Of a stretch of DNA of 64,000 nucleotides, positions 33,531 through 46,246 are shown piece by piece (the first letter of the stretch is position 1; each line of letters opens with the position of its first letter). The notes beneath the pieces are model-generated. The model was not told the origin of the DNA. It worked only from the letters and a program-made list of their open reading frames with translations, and did no database searches. The DNA comes from Nansenia antarctica. Lineage: Eukaryota > Chordata > Actinopteri > Argentiniformes > Microstomatidae. The DNA is taken from the NCBI GenBank assembly GCA_963989245.1, contig OZ022346.1, positions 6,187,426 to 6,251,425 of the forward strand, in the 5' to 3' direction. A program made the translations under genes and the position numbers.

Positions 33531-34627
33531 TCACAGAGACCTGTCAGAGTAGTCATCGGAGAAGTCTCTCTCGTCGTAGCTGCTGTGCATGTTGGAGTAG
33601 TCATCGTAGTCATCGGAGAAGTCTCTCTCGTCGTAGCTGCTGTGCATGTCGGAGGGCATGGGGGAGGGGCCAGGCTGGGGGAGGGGGGGTGGGGGGGGGT
33701 CAGAGGTCAATTGGACGTTCTGAATGTCGTCAGTGAATTGTTTCTGCTGGGTCTTACCCCTCTCTCTCTCTCTCTCTTTCTCTCCTTCCTCTTTCTCGCC
33801 CTCCTCTCTCTCCCTATCTATCCCCCTCTCTCTCCCTCCCCTGTCTCTCTATCTCCCTCCTCTCACTCTCTCTCCCCCTCCCTCCTCTCTCTCTATCTCC
33901 CTCTCTCTCCCTCCTCTCTCTCTCCCTCCTCTCCCTCCTCTCTCTCTATCTCCCTCCTCTCTCTCTCTCTCCCTATCCCTCCTCTCTCTCTATCTCCCTC
34001 CTCTCCCTCCTCTCTCTCTAACTTCCTCATCTCTCTCCCTCCTCCCCCTCTCTCTCTCTCCCTCCTCTCTCTCTCTCTCTCCCTCCTCCTCTCCTCTCCT
34101 CCATCAGTTACCTGGTTGTGTTCATCCCCTCTACGGCTCCTGTTGGTTCTGAAGTGGACCAGGCAGAACGCGACCAGGCAGAACGCAACCAGGACCCAGA
34201 GCAGACAGGACCAGTCCTGGACCAGCCAGGAGGTGGCCTCACTCTGGACCTCCTGGGCGGGCCGCGAGTTTAGTCCTGGACAAGACAGGAAACAGGTTCA
34301 ACTCTATATTCAACTGAAATCTATACAGTAGAGGCTCAATTGACATTAAAACAAAAATATTTTGAATTCACGATTGAAGCATTTAGAACCATATCCCCCA
34401 TCACCAAAAGACACACCTGTACAGTTTCAACCTGAGGAATAACCATCTGAACCTTTATATACACCTGTACAGTTTCAACCTGAGGAATAACCATCTGAAC
34501 CTTTATATACACCACAAACAACTGTCTGGTTTTGTAGTTGAGTTTCATAAATACCTGCTGTATCTGAATCAGTCTGGGATTTCAGTTTCAAGAGGTATCT
34601 GTCTCCAAGTGGTTGATTTTGCGCCAT
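33531..34627 (-). CDS. Small single-pass membrane protein gene, copy C (intact)
   Basis: Minus-strand exons: 34627-34555, 34275-34112 and 33674-33531, with the same splice sites and phases as copy B and also 126 aa. Differences from B include Thr to Ala in exon 2 (RPAQEV versus RPTQEV) and His-Ser-Ser for His-Asn-Ser in the second acidic repeat of exon 3. It has an N-terminal hydrophilic part, one hydrophobic helix (CLLWVLVAFCLVAFCLV), a basic stop-transfer run and an acidic tyrosine-rich tail. The family is unrecognised. Coding identity of B and C, and conservation of all splice sites, suggest that at least one is functional. Confidence 0.65.
33760..34102. repeat. CT-rich array in copy C intron
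   Basis: (ct)n and 'ccctcct' repeats between exons 2 and 3 of copy C. Confidence 0.95.
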
Positions 34628-35297
34628 TGTTTTCTAAAATAACATCCTTGTCGACTTCACCATGCAAAGTAAACATTGGAAATGATTTGGAATGTTCTAC
34701 TTTTGCCAGTTGCATTTCAAAAGATGCATTCCGTTGGAAACCATACACATTCTAATGATAGGCCAACATTCTGAATTCTGATACATCTGATACATCTGAC
34801 ATCACATTGTTCACCCTTGATGCCTTGCCACTAGGTGGATGTTTGACACAGATGTTGTGCATTGGCTAAATCAAGTGATGTTGTTTGAACCCTTTACACC
34901 ACTACATTCACTTGTCTGCTTTATGCCTGAAGAAGGTCAATGACCGAAAGCTCGCAATAAAACAATGTTTTTGCACAGTGTTTGAGTGTGCGGATGCTGT
35001 TATTTTATAACACATTGTTTACTCAAATGCATTCTAACATGTTCACATCTTGTATTAAAAGGCTGATATACTAAATGCTCTGTTGTACAACATGGCACAG
35101 CTTCAACAGTCATGTCAATACCTTGTGAATTCAGTACATGGTACTGAACGTGTGTTCTTGATTCTGCTCATGATGTAGCAACCAAATGATTGAGTCATCA
35201 GTCATGATTGAGAATCTTTGAAAAATCTCCTTTCACCAAAATAAAGAGAGATACCTCAAATAGAGTAGGATTTCTATCTCTCTCTCTCAGTGTGTGC

Positions 35298-35359
<62 letters not shown>

Positions 35360-35729
35360 AACAGAGATAGGTATGTGTTGGGTGGTGGGCTGGGGTGGGG
35401 CAGGTGAGAGAGGTGTATGCTGGGATGCTGGTAATAAAACAAGGTGAGAAAGGAGAGGGGCGTGTGGAGGAGAGGTATAGTACAGTATGAAGGGGGAGGA
35501 AGGAAGGCGTCCATAGGGCTGTGTAATGACACGTTTGGGCCAGAGCTTTAATTCTCTGTGTATTACCCACCAGGTGCCTGATAGGGGTATAAAAACAGGG
35601 GAGGGCCCCCGAGCCACACAGCCCTACATCTCCATAGGCCATAATAACACAGTGCACCCATCAAAACAGCAGATAAACGCAGGGTACTTATTAAAGCTGC
35701 CAGCAGTGATCAGCCTTAGTGTGGTATGC
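34628..35729. repeat. 5' flank of copy C, duplicated from block B
   Basis: Collinear with 22035-23129. It includes the hammerhead-like motif, a GT array (35290-35355) and the TATA-like segment (about 35588). Small indels are at 35144-35155 and around the GT array. Confidence 0.75.
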
Positions 35730-35879
35730 TCTGCTCTCCCCCCCCTCCTCGAGTATTCTGTGTGAGGTTACTTAGCAACAATAGCATTACACGCATCCAG
35801 CTGACCCTGAACAGCTGATCTTACCAAGACTTACCAACCAGCCAGAAAACACTGCTCCCTTTCCCCTCTCTTTCCCACA

Positions 35880-36600
35880 GGTGGAGAGGACAGCTCTATC
35901 CTATCAATTGTTCGAAAAGGAGTAGGAAGAAGCCTGTCCTACCCCTGTTTATACTTAACAATTATGCTTACATTATATAATCCAATTAATTAATACATAT
36001 ATTTCAGTATCATCCGTTCTAATACTTTTTCATTCTTAATATTGATACAACACAAAATAAAGAAATAAACATACTTTTCCATTCTTAATACTGAAACAAC
36101 ACAAAATAAATAAATAAAAACATCAGTATCCACAATGTAATTATAAATAAGAAAAAGACACAGAAAACCACACCTTAGTTTCCAGAAGATTAACAACCTT
36201 CCCTTTCCTAATTTTGGTATTTAACAAAAATCATTTTTCTTTTTTCAAATAGAGCAATATTTCTGCTTTCCTTCATATTTTCCTCTAGCCCATTCCATGG
36301 TAACTCCGTAGAATGATATGCACCTGCTCCTGATAATGTGAGCATAACCCTTGTTAAAATTGTGGTTACCTCTCAAATGATATCCCTTATCCCTCTCTAT
36401 AAATAATTTGTTAATGTTACCTGGGAGTTCTTGAGTCTTTGCTTTATACATTAACTGTGCCAATTTAAATTTGAATAAGTCCATGAGCTTTAAGGCATTT
36501 GACATTAGGAACAAGTTATTTGTGTGATCACGATATCCGACCTTATGTGCAATTCTCATAGCTTTTTTCTGTAGTGTAATCAATGGGTTTAAAGTGCTTT
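35880..36600 (-). pseudogene. LINE ORF2 C-terminal fragment with 3' UTR
   Basis: The minus strand reads ITLQKKAMRIAHKVGYRDHT, then NNLFLMSNALKLMDLFKFKL and KGYHLRGNHNFNKGYAHIIR. This is the C-terminal region of a fish non-LTR reverse transcriptase. Its 5' part is missing beyond 36590. Confidence 0.75.
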
Positions 36601-36639
36601 TAAATGCATTTCCCCATATTTATGTAAAATGTAAATTCA

Positions 36640-36785
36640 TGTAAAATGTAAATTTATGTAAACCAGCTCTTTTCCCTTCTTGTTTTTAGTTTTTTTTCCT
36701 AGCACCAGGGGAGCCCCCCCTCCCAAATGTCGTTGTTTGGTACCTGTACTATATCAATGACAATAAAGACCATTCATTCATATCT
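36640..36785 (+). repeat. LINE 3' tail
   Basis: 'gtaaaccagctcttttccct' to 'gacaataaagaccattcattcat' is the same family as 7300-7372 and 49170-49325. Confidence 0.65.
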
Positions 36786-36929
36786 CCACACAGTAACTCA
36801 AATAGGGTAAGACAAGACAACAATATAGAGTATACAACATCCTCTGTTCCAGAATATGTTTTGCCCTGCACAATACTGCAATACTCCTTGATACTTTGAA
36901 CGTATCTTATATGAGATTTCCAACAGAAT

Positions 36930-38495
36930 TTACTGTCTAATATAGGAGTGGGCTTAAAGTGCAGACTCTCTGCTTTAGGTTAAGGGTATTCACATCCAAA
37001 TTGAAGGAAGGGTTTATGAATTATAGCTCTTTTATATATAATAACCAAAAGTAATTGGACAAATGACTCAAAAGCTGTTTCATGGGCCAGTGTGGGCTAT
37101 TTATTCCTTCATTATTTCTTTATCAATTAAGCAGGTAAAAGGTCTGAGTTGATTCCAAGTGTGGCATTTGCATTTGGAAGCTGTTGCTGTATACGCACAA
37201 CATGCAGTCAACAGAGCTCTCAATGCAAGTGAAACAGGCCATCCTTAGGCTGTAAAAAAAAAAAAATCCATCAGAGAGATAGTGGGAACATTAATAGTGG
37301 CCAAATTAACTGTTCGGTACATTCTGAGAAAAAAATAACGCACTGGTGAGCTCGGCACCACAAAAAGGTCTGGACGTCCATGGAAGACAAGAGTGGTGGA
37401 TGATCACAGGATCCTTTACATGGTAAAGAAAAACCCCATCACAACATCCAGCCAAGTGAAGAACAGTCTCCAGGAGGTAGGCATATCATTATCCATGTGT
37501 ACCATAAAAGAAAGACTTCACACAAGCAAATACAGAGGGTTCACCACAAGGTGCAAGCCATTCATAAGCCTCAAGAATAGAAAGGCCAGATTAGACTTTG
37601 ACAAAAAACATCTAAAAAAGCCAGCCCTGTTCTGGAACAGCATTCTTTGCACCGATGGAACTAAGATCAACCTGTACCAGAATGATGGGAAGAAAAAAGT
37701 ATGGAGAAGGCTTGGAACGGCTCATGATCCGACGCATACCACATCATCTGTGAAAAAACGTGGAGGCAGTGTGATGACATGGACATGCATGGCTTCCAAT
37801 GGCACTGGGTCACTAGTGTTTATTGATGATGTGACAGAAGCAGACAGATGAATTCTGAAGTGTTTAGGGATATTCTGTCTGCTCAGATTCAGACAAATTC
37901 AGCAAAGTTGATTGGATGGTGCTTCACAATACAGATGGACAATGACCCAAAACATAGTGTGTAAGCAACCCAGGACCTTTTTAAGGCAAAGAAGTGGAAT
38001 ATTGGCCAGAGCAATGGCCAGTCAATCACCTGATCTCAACCCAATCAAGCATGCATTTAACTTGCTGAAGACAAAACTAAAGGCAGAAAGACCCACGAAC
38101 AAACAACAACTGAAGACTGCTGCAGTAAAGGCCTGACAAAGCATCACAAAGGAGGAAACCCAGCATTTGGTGATGTCCATGTGTTCCAGACTTCAGGCAG
38201 TCATTGCCTGCAAAGGATTCTCGACAAAGTATAAATGAACATTTTATTTATGATTATGTTAATTTGTCCAATTACTTTTGAGCTCCTGAAAATAGGGGAC
38301 TGTGTATAAAAATGGTTACAATTCCTAAACGTTTCATACAATATTTTTGTTCAACCCCTTGAATTAAAGCTGAAAGTATGCACTTCAATTACATCTTGAT
38401 TGTTTCATTTCAAATCCTTTGTGGTGGCATACAGAGCCAAAATTATGGAAATTGTGTCACTGTCCAAATACTCCCAGACCTAACTGTATATAAAT
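36930..38495 (+). mobile_element. Tc1-like transposon, decayed
   Basis: The transposase is readable over 37260-38235. 37393-37851 codes VDDHRILYMVKKNPITTSSQ, KYRGFTTRCKPFISLKNRKA and GGSVMTWTCMASNGTGSLVF. After a stop and a shift come FTIQMDNDPKH-like and SPDLNPIKHAFNLLKTKLKA phrases. The DDE residues are partly kept (CTDGTKINL in place of the usual WTDET; MDNDPKH read out of frame). The right end, 'gtccaaatactcccagacct' to 'aactgta', is the Tc1 terminus. The left terminus is missing. Confidence 0.8.
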
Positions 38496-39059
38496 AAATG
38501 AATGTCAATGACCCCAGGTGTGGGACTTTATTAAGTCAAACAGGTTTGAGGGGTCAGGCAAAGGACTTGGTGGAGTCAGGCAAGGGTCAGGCGATCATCG
38601 TTGTAATCCATGGAGCAGGGCAGGAACCGTGGTGCAAGGTGCTGGGCTGGAGGTGTCCATGGTGCTGAGTGCCCACTGATGAGCTAAATAAAACATTCTA
38701 TTTCTGATGAGTCAACAGCACTAGGGCTCCTTCACAAAACCCTTACTGAAATCTTCATACACTCTGTGAATTAGTCTTTACTTTCTGATGAGTCAACAGC
38801 ACTAACCCCATCCAGTGCGACATGTAGATAGCATATATTTAGAATATGTAAAATGCAAACACCAGAAATGCAAGAAAGTTTATGAGGTATACCAAATGGA
38901 ATTAATAACAAGTGTTAAGACCCTTCTGTCTAGAGTAAAATAAGGGCCTAACAGGGTAGAGTGCAGAATGTACAGGTGTGTTGCAACACAAATGCCCAAA
39001 AAAGTGTACAAGGGATCAAATCAATTCAAGTTTTATTTGTTTGTTTATTTATTCATAAT
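38496..39059. other. Unassigned sequence
   Basis: A 22-bp phrase ('tttctgatgagtcaacagca') occurs twice (38700 and 38781). No gene or known repeat seen. Confidence 0.35.
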
Positions 39060-39490
39060 GACAGATGTTCAGTGTCCAGTGTAGTGTAGTGTTCAGTGTT
39101 GTGTCCAGTGTCCAGGTTCCAAAAGCTTGGTCAAAAGGACGCAAGGGTAAAAAACCTGTGCACTGTGCATCCAGGAAAATTCCCCTGCAGCCCTCTAGTC
39201 GTAGAGCGACTACTTACCAGTTTGCCCACCAGTGCAAAGCTGCGGCCCCCACAACCCCCCCGAGGGACCCCACACGCCCGACCCGCCCCACCACCGGCAC
39301 ACCCGGCCCAGCCCACCAGGCTCAGACTATCATAGCCCTGCACGAGGCTAGCCGGGTCAGGTGCCCCAGCGGCAGAACAGACCAAGCACGCAGGCCGGCC
39401 CAGGGAGCCCAGCGCGCGGCAGGCAAGCAGGGGCGAAAAACCTGTACACAGCACCTCCAGGAAAAGTGCCACTAGACCTTAGGGGTCTAG
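39060..39490. other. GC-rich segment with internal imperfect repeat
   Basis: Very GC- and CpG-rich compared with its flanks. 'aaaaacctgtgcac..gcatccaggaaaa' (39150) recurs as 'aaaaacctgtacacagcacctccaggaaaa' (39436). ORFs cross it on both strands but show only biased composition. It could be a retroelement piece or a CpG-island relic. Confidence 0.35.
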
Positions 39491-39839
39491 CCGGTGTGTA
39501 TCTTATGAGTGATAAATCATTGCTGTTTGCACTTTATCGCCAATGCTCTTTTAACATTGTCTCTATGGTCTTTCAGCTTCCTTTTTTCTTCTTTGCTCAA
39601 ATTTTCGACCATGTAATGGTCAAATAGCTGCTTCTCACTGTTGAGACAAAATGTTATAAAGAAGTGATTAATAAATAATTTAAGAAACTCACATGCATCA
39701 GTGGTTGCAAACTGTCATGGAAATTGTATTAGCACTCTCCAGCTTACCTCAAGTCATACTGTGGTCCACATTTATACATTTCCATGGCTTTCTTATTGGA
39801 AACACAGTCCACAGATAATTAAAAAAACAAGAATTAGAC

Positions 39840-40018
39840 ATAAATAGACATAAATAGGGGGGATATAAATAAAAATAGAATAGAAATACATTAACTGTAC
39901 ATAGCTCATAACTGTATATAATTATCTTTGTTTTGTCACTATTTGCACTTCTGGTTATATGCCAAACTGCATTTTGTTGTTGGTACTTGTACTCAGCAAT
40001 GACAATAAAGTTGAATTA
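39840..40018 (+). repeat. LINE 3' UTR and tail
   Basis: It ends in 'tcagcaatgacaataaagttga', like other LINE tails in the window. Confidence 0.55.
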
Positions 40019-40019
40019 T

Positions 40020-40600
40020 CACCTTCAATAACACATCCTGGTACAACTCCCTCACTGTCAAATACAAAACCAAACTCTCCCGTATAGTCAATCAGGCAAG
40101 TAAAATCATCGGCTCACCTCAAACTCCCCTGTCTGAAATCTACAACCGGTCACTAATCAGGAAAGCCACACAAATCACACAGGACCCCTCTCACCCCCTC
40201 CACCAATCATTTCAGCCACTTCCATCAGGCCGCCGTTATAGAACTCCACTGGCCCGGAAAAACACAGATACAAAATCATTCATTCCTACTGCAACCACCG
40301 CCCTGAACATTTTAAAATAGGAAGCACACTGTTTTTCTTTTAAACCACAACATTTTAGCATTTTAGCTTTTAAATCATAATACCGTTTTTCTTACTATTA
40401 TTTTTAAATGACTAGACTTTTTAAATAGGCACTACATTTTATAAACACTGCTATATCTGTCTGTTTTTATTTTATGTATGTGACCTATGTGTGTTTTTAA
40501 TGTGGATACCGTATTCATGAACTGCACAAAGCCTGTCAAAGGAGAATTTCTGTCACTCTGTGACAGACAATAAAGCAATCTTGAATCTTGAATCTAATCT
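40020..40600 (+). pseudogene. Non-LTR retrotransposon C-terminal fragment and 3' UTR
   Basis: The plus strand reads TKLSRIVNQASKIIGSPQTP, DPSHPLHQSFQPLPSGRRYR and SFIPTATTALN, then a stop near 40320. A 3' UTR ends in 'gacaataaagcaatcttgaa' plus 'tcttgaatc'. It belongs to the same broad family as 2070-2575. Confidence 0.75.
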
Positions 40601-43600
40601 CATATCTGATAACGCTAAACCACATAGGATTACCCAGTTAGCCAAGCCTGATTTATGAACAAAACTACGTGCGAAACAGCCAAATGCGTAACACATCCAA
40701 CAACCTAAATAATAAATACATACAGTGTATATGAAAACGATAACGTTCATTAATCATATACATATATGTATAACTATATGTTCATTAATCATATTTCGAA
40801 ATTCTCACCTGAGCTGTATTTGCCATTGTCCTTTAAAATCTCGCGGTCCTCTAAAGTCCTTTAAAATCTCGAGGTTTCTCGCGGTTACTTATGTGATGAC
40901 CCGCTCGAACCAAATATGGTCTTCAATAGTCCGGGTGTCGACACCCTGCGGATGCAGCTGGACCCTTCTCTCTTAAGGCCCAGACCAAAGTGATTTACTC
41001 GTTAGGGCTTCAATGAGTCAGGTGAATATAATTCCAGGGTTGAACTATATATTCTGAAGTAACTCCAAGTCTTCTAAAGTATCCAACAGCAGTGGCTGTT
41101 GTGTCTGGTGTTAAAAACCATGGGTTCCTCTAAACAGATGTCCAATGATGTCAGAATCAAGATAGTTCACTTTTAGGTAGGCTCCATAGGTATTGAAAAG
41201 GTCTCCCTCCCCTGACGTGGTGGAGGCCTTAACAACCTTCTATCAAGGTGCTATCTATTCAATTAGCCTACCTGACTATATAATGGCTCTCTTGCACTGT
41301 TTGTATGTATTTACTACGGCCGAAACCGTTGTCCTATTAAACATTTTCTTTTGCATCTGGAACCTGAGTGTGCGGCTTCTATTTCTTTCAAAAGGCTAAT
41401 CCTAAAGCCTATAGGCGATCACTTTGCATACTGGTGCACGTTAGCATAGGCTCCTGCTAGATTGTAGTGCAGGTTTGGATGAATTGGGATTGACATACCA
41501 ACAAATATATGAAACAGTCCTGATCAGAGCTGTTTATCGGGTCCGGACAGGTGGATCAGCTGTAGGCCTTGGGTCATTTACAACATTCACAATGTTTGTT
41601 TTCCTAGCTCAAAGCTAACTAGATATCAGGCAAAGACAGCAACACACGGTTTAACTAATCACCATGCCTTACTAGCCTAAAGTAGTTACCTTCATTTAGA
41701 CACTGACATTCTAGTGCCGTTGCAAGTGGCCCCATAAGTTTACAAACTCACTCATGTAAAAAGACACCACACAATGATCCAAACACCTTTTCAATGTTTA
41801 ATGGGTTATCACTGAGCTCTATTGTAGCAATATCAAACATGCGGTCTGGATGTAAGCGCCTTTAGATACAAAGTGGACAAGGCAGTATAAATAATACAAT
41901 GTGCACTGTATGTCATCATGGAAAATATATACTGTGTATATTTATTTATATATGTATAAAACGTGCTTTTCAGAAACTTCTTGGATAAAGGAGGGCACTA
42001 CAAAGCACACCACTACTCTCCACCTGTAACATATGAGCTAGATACACACCACGTGCCCAAGAGGAATTCTTTACAAAAATATCAGAGCATGACATTCAAA
42101 AAGCATTACATGTTACCGTTCACTGCTTCAGCTTGTGGGAGATATTTGCAGATTTTTAAAACGTTCTTTTTAACAAAAACATTTGTAAACTTTACCCTCT
42201 TGTTACCAGGAATAATATTTAAAAATACACATTCTTACTACAGGTGGATTTACCAAAGGCATGAAGGCAACAGCACTTACATAGTTACCTTAAAGGGATG
42301 GTTCAGCCTATTTTCATGTTTGGGTGAATATCCTCACAGACCAGTAGTGAAATAATCTCTGGTATTGCGTTCTCTGCTGTGCTACTCCCAGCAAAAGCTA
42401 ATAGTCAACAGCGGTTTCTCAGATAGACAGGATTCCAAGGTACCGAACATTAGCATGGTCTGATTTGAGCCAAAATGCTGTCAGAGAAACTAAACTATGT
42501 TTAGTAGCATGTTATGCTTAAAAATGATTTATTGAAGTAACTATTTTATTGTCAATAGTATGCACAGTCTCTATAATCTATTTGCTGAGAACTGGAACAA
42601 AATGTCAAAAAGCATGTGCAGGGTTGTCTAGTATATAGTGGCTACTAAACATTGTTTGAATATCACATTTCTGATGAGATTTATAGCAGGTAATTCAGAC
42701 AAAGCTAAATTCCTTGGAATCCCATCTATTGGAGAGGCCACTGCTTTCCTGTTAGCTTTTGCTGGGGTTAGGGTTAGGCTAGCTACCAACAGAACAGTGG
42801 AGAAGACTGGCCTATGAGGATAATTCAGGGTAAGATGATATTTCACCTCAACATGAAGGCTACGCCATACGTTTAAGGGCAAAACGAAACGCATGAAAGG
42901 TCCAAATCTACTTCAACATGTTTTAAGTCATTGTGTTCTATCATTGGTTTGCCCAGACGTAAATTCATACCATAAAGGAGTCAAGCTGTTCTATTGGTTC
43001 CCCCTCTTGCATTCAAGCTGGCTGTAGTAAACATACTTCCCTCTAATAACCATCATGCTGTGTGGTAAGTAAATACAAGTTATTGCCAGAGTGAAGAGCT
43101 ATCAGACCTATATGAGCAACTTCCCCTGGTGACACATACCAGTGTACAGTACTATTCTTCTCTTGTGGGTGTAGTGTTCTGTACTAGATACTTCAGATGC
43201 ATTGTAATCATTCACTGTATAATACCAAAAATAAAACTATTCACCTTGGCCACAAGCATTCAGGATGGCAGAGGAGCTCAATCCTCTCCACTTTTGCCAG
43301 TCCGGTTCTTCTGGTAAGTGTAAAAGGTAAGTGCTTCAGTCCTCCTCGCCCCCCTGCCATTATGAGAGCTCTGTGTTCTGTGGCGAGGGAACTTCAGGAG
43401 CCTCCAGGCCCAATATCAAACCCTAGACACCCTCCTTCACCTTAAGGAGTCTGGGGAGAGGGTGCATCACATAAGCACAGACTACAGGTACATGAGCTGG
43501 TTGGCACGTCATCTGTCGATGGACTAGCAGTGTTGAATGACTGGCATAACTCACATTTCGACACAGGACAAAAAGACTACGACTCTAAAAAGGCAGAAGC

Positions 43601-43880
43601 GGGACAGAGAGAGAAGTCCTCTGGGAGAAGCGTGAAGGAGGATCCTATGTGTGCATTCGTTTTTTGGGATATGCTGAGTGGAACATTGTTTATCATCAGT
43701 CCTTTTTGATTGTGTGACAGGAGGAAGCACCCACCACCTTGAAGCTGCACCACACCTCCCCAGTAAGGTTAACTGGAAAAAACAGACAGAGATGAGGGAA
43801 GAGTTAGTTTCTCCATAGTGTCAAATAAGTGTCCCAAAGTGCATAACACAGTCCTACATGTCAGAATACCAGTCATAAGG
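40601..43880. other. Unassigned intergenic sequence
   Basis: No host exon could be supported. Possible MITE ends occur at 42291 ('ttaaagggatggttcagcct'). The region 40830-40930 has repeated 'aaatctcg(c/a)ggt' phrases. The ORFs at 41193, 41963 and 43129 lack recognisable domains and codon structure. Confidence 0.35.
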
Positions 43881-44978
43881 CAGGGCATGACATTAAGCTT
43901 TTTCAGGTACTTGTCCTTCGGACAAGTGAACTTATCTTTTACTTGTCCGAGAGCTCAAGTTACATGTCCAAATATGACGATGCGCGTGTGTGTCTGTCTA
44001 CTAACACACTACAACCCAGTAATACCTTACATTACAATTCCAACAATTACTGTGGATCTACGTGCACGCCAGAGAACGTGATCCTGCCAGCATTAATGTT
44101 TTGATTCAAAGGCATGATGCCAGATTCTCTAGGCATGACAACATGTCCGCACTCCCCTACTCAGTGGACATAGATTGTTTGACAAGGCAGCTACATTGAC
44201 AAGGCAGCTACATTGACAAGGCAGCATACATTGACAAGGCAGCTACATTGACAAGGCAGCAGACATTGACAAGGCAGCATACATTGACAAGGCAGCAGAC
44301 ATTGACAAGGCAGCCACATTGACAAGGCAGCAGACATTGACAAGGCAGCATACATTGACAAGGCAGCAGACATTGACAAGGCAGCCACATTGACAAGGCA
44401 GCAGACATTGACAAGGCAGCTACATTGACATGGCAGCTACATTGACAAGGCAGCATACATTGACAAGGCAGCATACATTGACAAGGCAGCTACATTGACA
44501 AGGCAGCTGACATTGACATGGCAGCAGACATTGACAAGGCAGCATACATTGACAAGGCAGCTACATTGACAAGGCAGCTACAATGACAAGGCAGCATAGA
44601 TTGACAAGGCAGCTACATTGACAAGGCAGCTACATTGACATGGCAGCATACATTGACAGGGCAGCTACATTGACAAGGCAGCATACATTGACATGATAGC
44701 TACATTGACAAGGCAGCACACATTGACAAGGCAGCAGATATTGACAAGGCAGCATACATTGACAGCTACATTGACAAGGCAGCTACATAGGTCATTAATA
44801 CATGTATTACTTTTTCGATCAGACATAATTTTTTTGCGGATATTATTAATACATTGATTTATTTATTTTTCTCTTTGTTTTGACTTGTCTGTCGGACAAC
44901 TGCAGGAGGAAGTCCACTTGTCCGAACATAAAATATACTTGTCCCGGACAAGTGGACAAGTCTTAATGTCAAGCCCTG
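43881..44978. mobile_element. hAT-like nonautonomous element with internal minisatellite
   Basis: The ends 'cagggcatgacattaa' and (reverse) 'cagggcttgacattaa' form CAGGG-type inverted repeats. The flanks 'cataagg' (43874-43880) and 'cataagg' (44979-44985) give a near 8-bp duplication. Inside each end are copies of 'acttgtccg/ggacaagt' that can fold back. No transposase. Confidence 0.65.
44180..44790. repeat. 15-18-bp minisatellite (ttgacaaggcagc...)
   Basis: About 38 units of 'attgacaaggcagctac', with 'agcagac' or 'agcatac' variants, inside the hAT-like element. Confidence 0.9.
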
Positions 44979-44985
44979 CATAAGG

Positions 44986-45562
44986 GTAATAAAAGTGTAT
45001 GACAACTAAACGCATTACCTCTTAGAGTTACACCAAGACAAGACGGTACATATTTGAAGGCTAATTCAGCATTTAGATGGGGGTCAGAATGAAATGGAGG
45101 ATTAACAATTCGGTTGTTAAGTCTGACGTCAAACGTGACGTTTTGCAATTTCCGGGTCCAAACCAGAAATTCCCTGCACCAGAGTACCAGTGTACTACAG
45201 CGGTAGAATGACAGTTCAATCGTTTTTTAGACTGGGATCTATTCATAAAACAAGGGACACAGCAGCACTTTCCCGTTTTTCCCCATATTTGTCAGCGTCT
45301 TTGAGCCTCGGAAAAGCGCTATATAAATATAATGAATTATTATTATTACTGGCATTTCGAAGAGAGCGCCTCAGCCAACTTTGGACGTCACGACTTAACC
45401 GAATAACACATTTCCTGCATGTTAAGCAGAAGGTTAGCCAGGAGTCATTGGTGGGAGGCACACATCTGACTTGGGAGACGAGTCAGAGAACATGATCACT
45501 GAGCTACAAATCACCTTTCATTATCGACAACTAGCCATTAAGTCATACCGACTGAAGCAGAA
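44986..45562. other. Unassigned sequence
   Basis: It contains a short dispersed-repeat tail ('cggaaaagcgctatataaat' plus (att)n at 45313-45345) but no exon that could be supported. Confidence 0.35.
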
Positions 45563-45777
45563 TAGGCTAGGTGCACGATCTCCACTACTTCCTGAAAGGC
45601 ACCTTGCATGAACATACCCTTTTTCACTCTATTGGTTTAATTGATTAATCAGCTGTGCACTGTGTGTTCCAACAGTTTACCGCACAGCTGATTAATCAAT
45701 TAACCCAATAGAGTGAGACAGGATATGTTCATGCAAGGTGCCTTTCAGGAAGTAGTGGAGATCGTGCACCTAGCCTA
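45563..45777. mobile_element. Foldback element (near-perfect 100-bp arms)
   Basis: 'taggctaggtgcacgatctc' at 45563 is mirrored by 'gagatcgtgcacctagccta' ending at 45777. The arms pair through 'cttgcatgaacat' and 'gattaatcagctgtgc' to a centre near 45672. It is flanked by A and T, so a TA target is possible. It looks like a palindromic MITE. Confidence 0.7.
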
Positions 45778-46212
45778 TAGCAGATGTGCTCAGGTCGATC
45801 TTCTCGAACACCAAAATTGCCTGTTCCGCCTCATGCGACTGCCTCTCCACAGACAACCAAGAAACAGACTACTTCCACAAATCCGTACAAACACAGGCGC
45901 ACTCACAGCCATCCAGAACCACGCCTCACAACCAGCCCTGGGTGTTGAATGTTTTATTGCAAAACGTCACAGTAAATACAAACCATATTATGAACATTCT
46001 CTTTTACATAAAAAAATGACTAGTCAAAGTGAAACACACGCGCACGTTGCACACACACATGCACAGTAGACACTCACACACGGACAGAATAGGGTCATGA
46101 AAGTCGTGATTTGTGTCCACTGTTGGGAGTCCTATGTCATGGTGGGGGGCTGAGGTCAGAGGGACAGAGGTCCCAGGGGGGTCAGGAGGAGGCTGATATG
46201 AAAAACGTATAG

Positions 46213-46246
<34 letters not shown>

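Noticed and set aside
39065..39475. Coding gene in the GC-rich segment
   Set aside because: Open frames on both strands reflect base composition. No start context, splice structure or familiar motif was seen.
40725..43445. Short ORFs at 40725, 41193, 41963 and 43129 as host exons
   Set aside because: They lack domains, conserved-looking codon use and matching splice sites.
44180..44790. CRISPR-like spaced repeats
   Set aside because: The 'spacers' are only 3-5 bases, repeat themselves and are part of the minisatellite unit.
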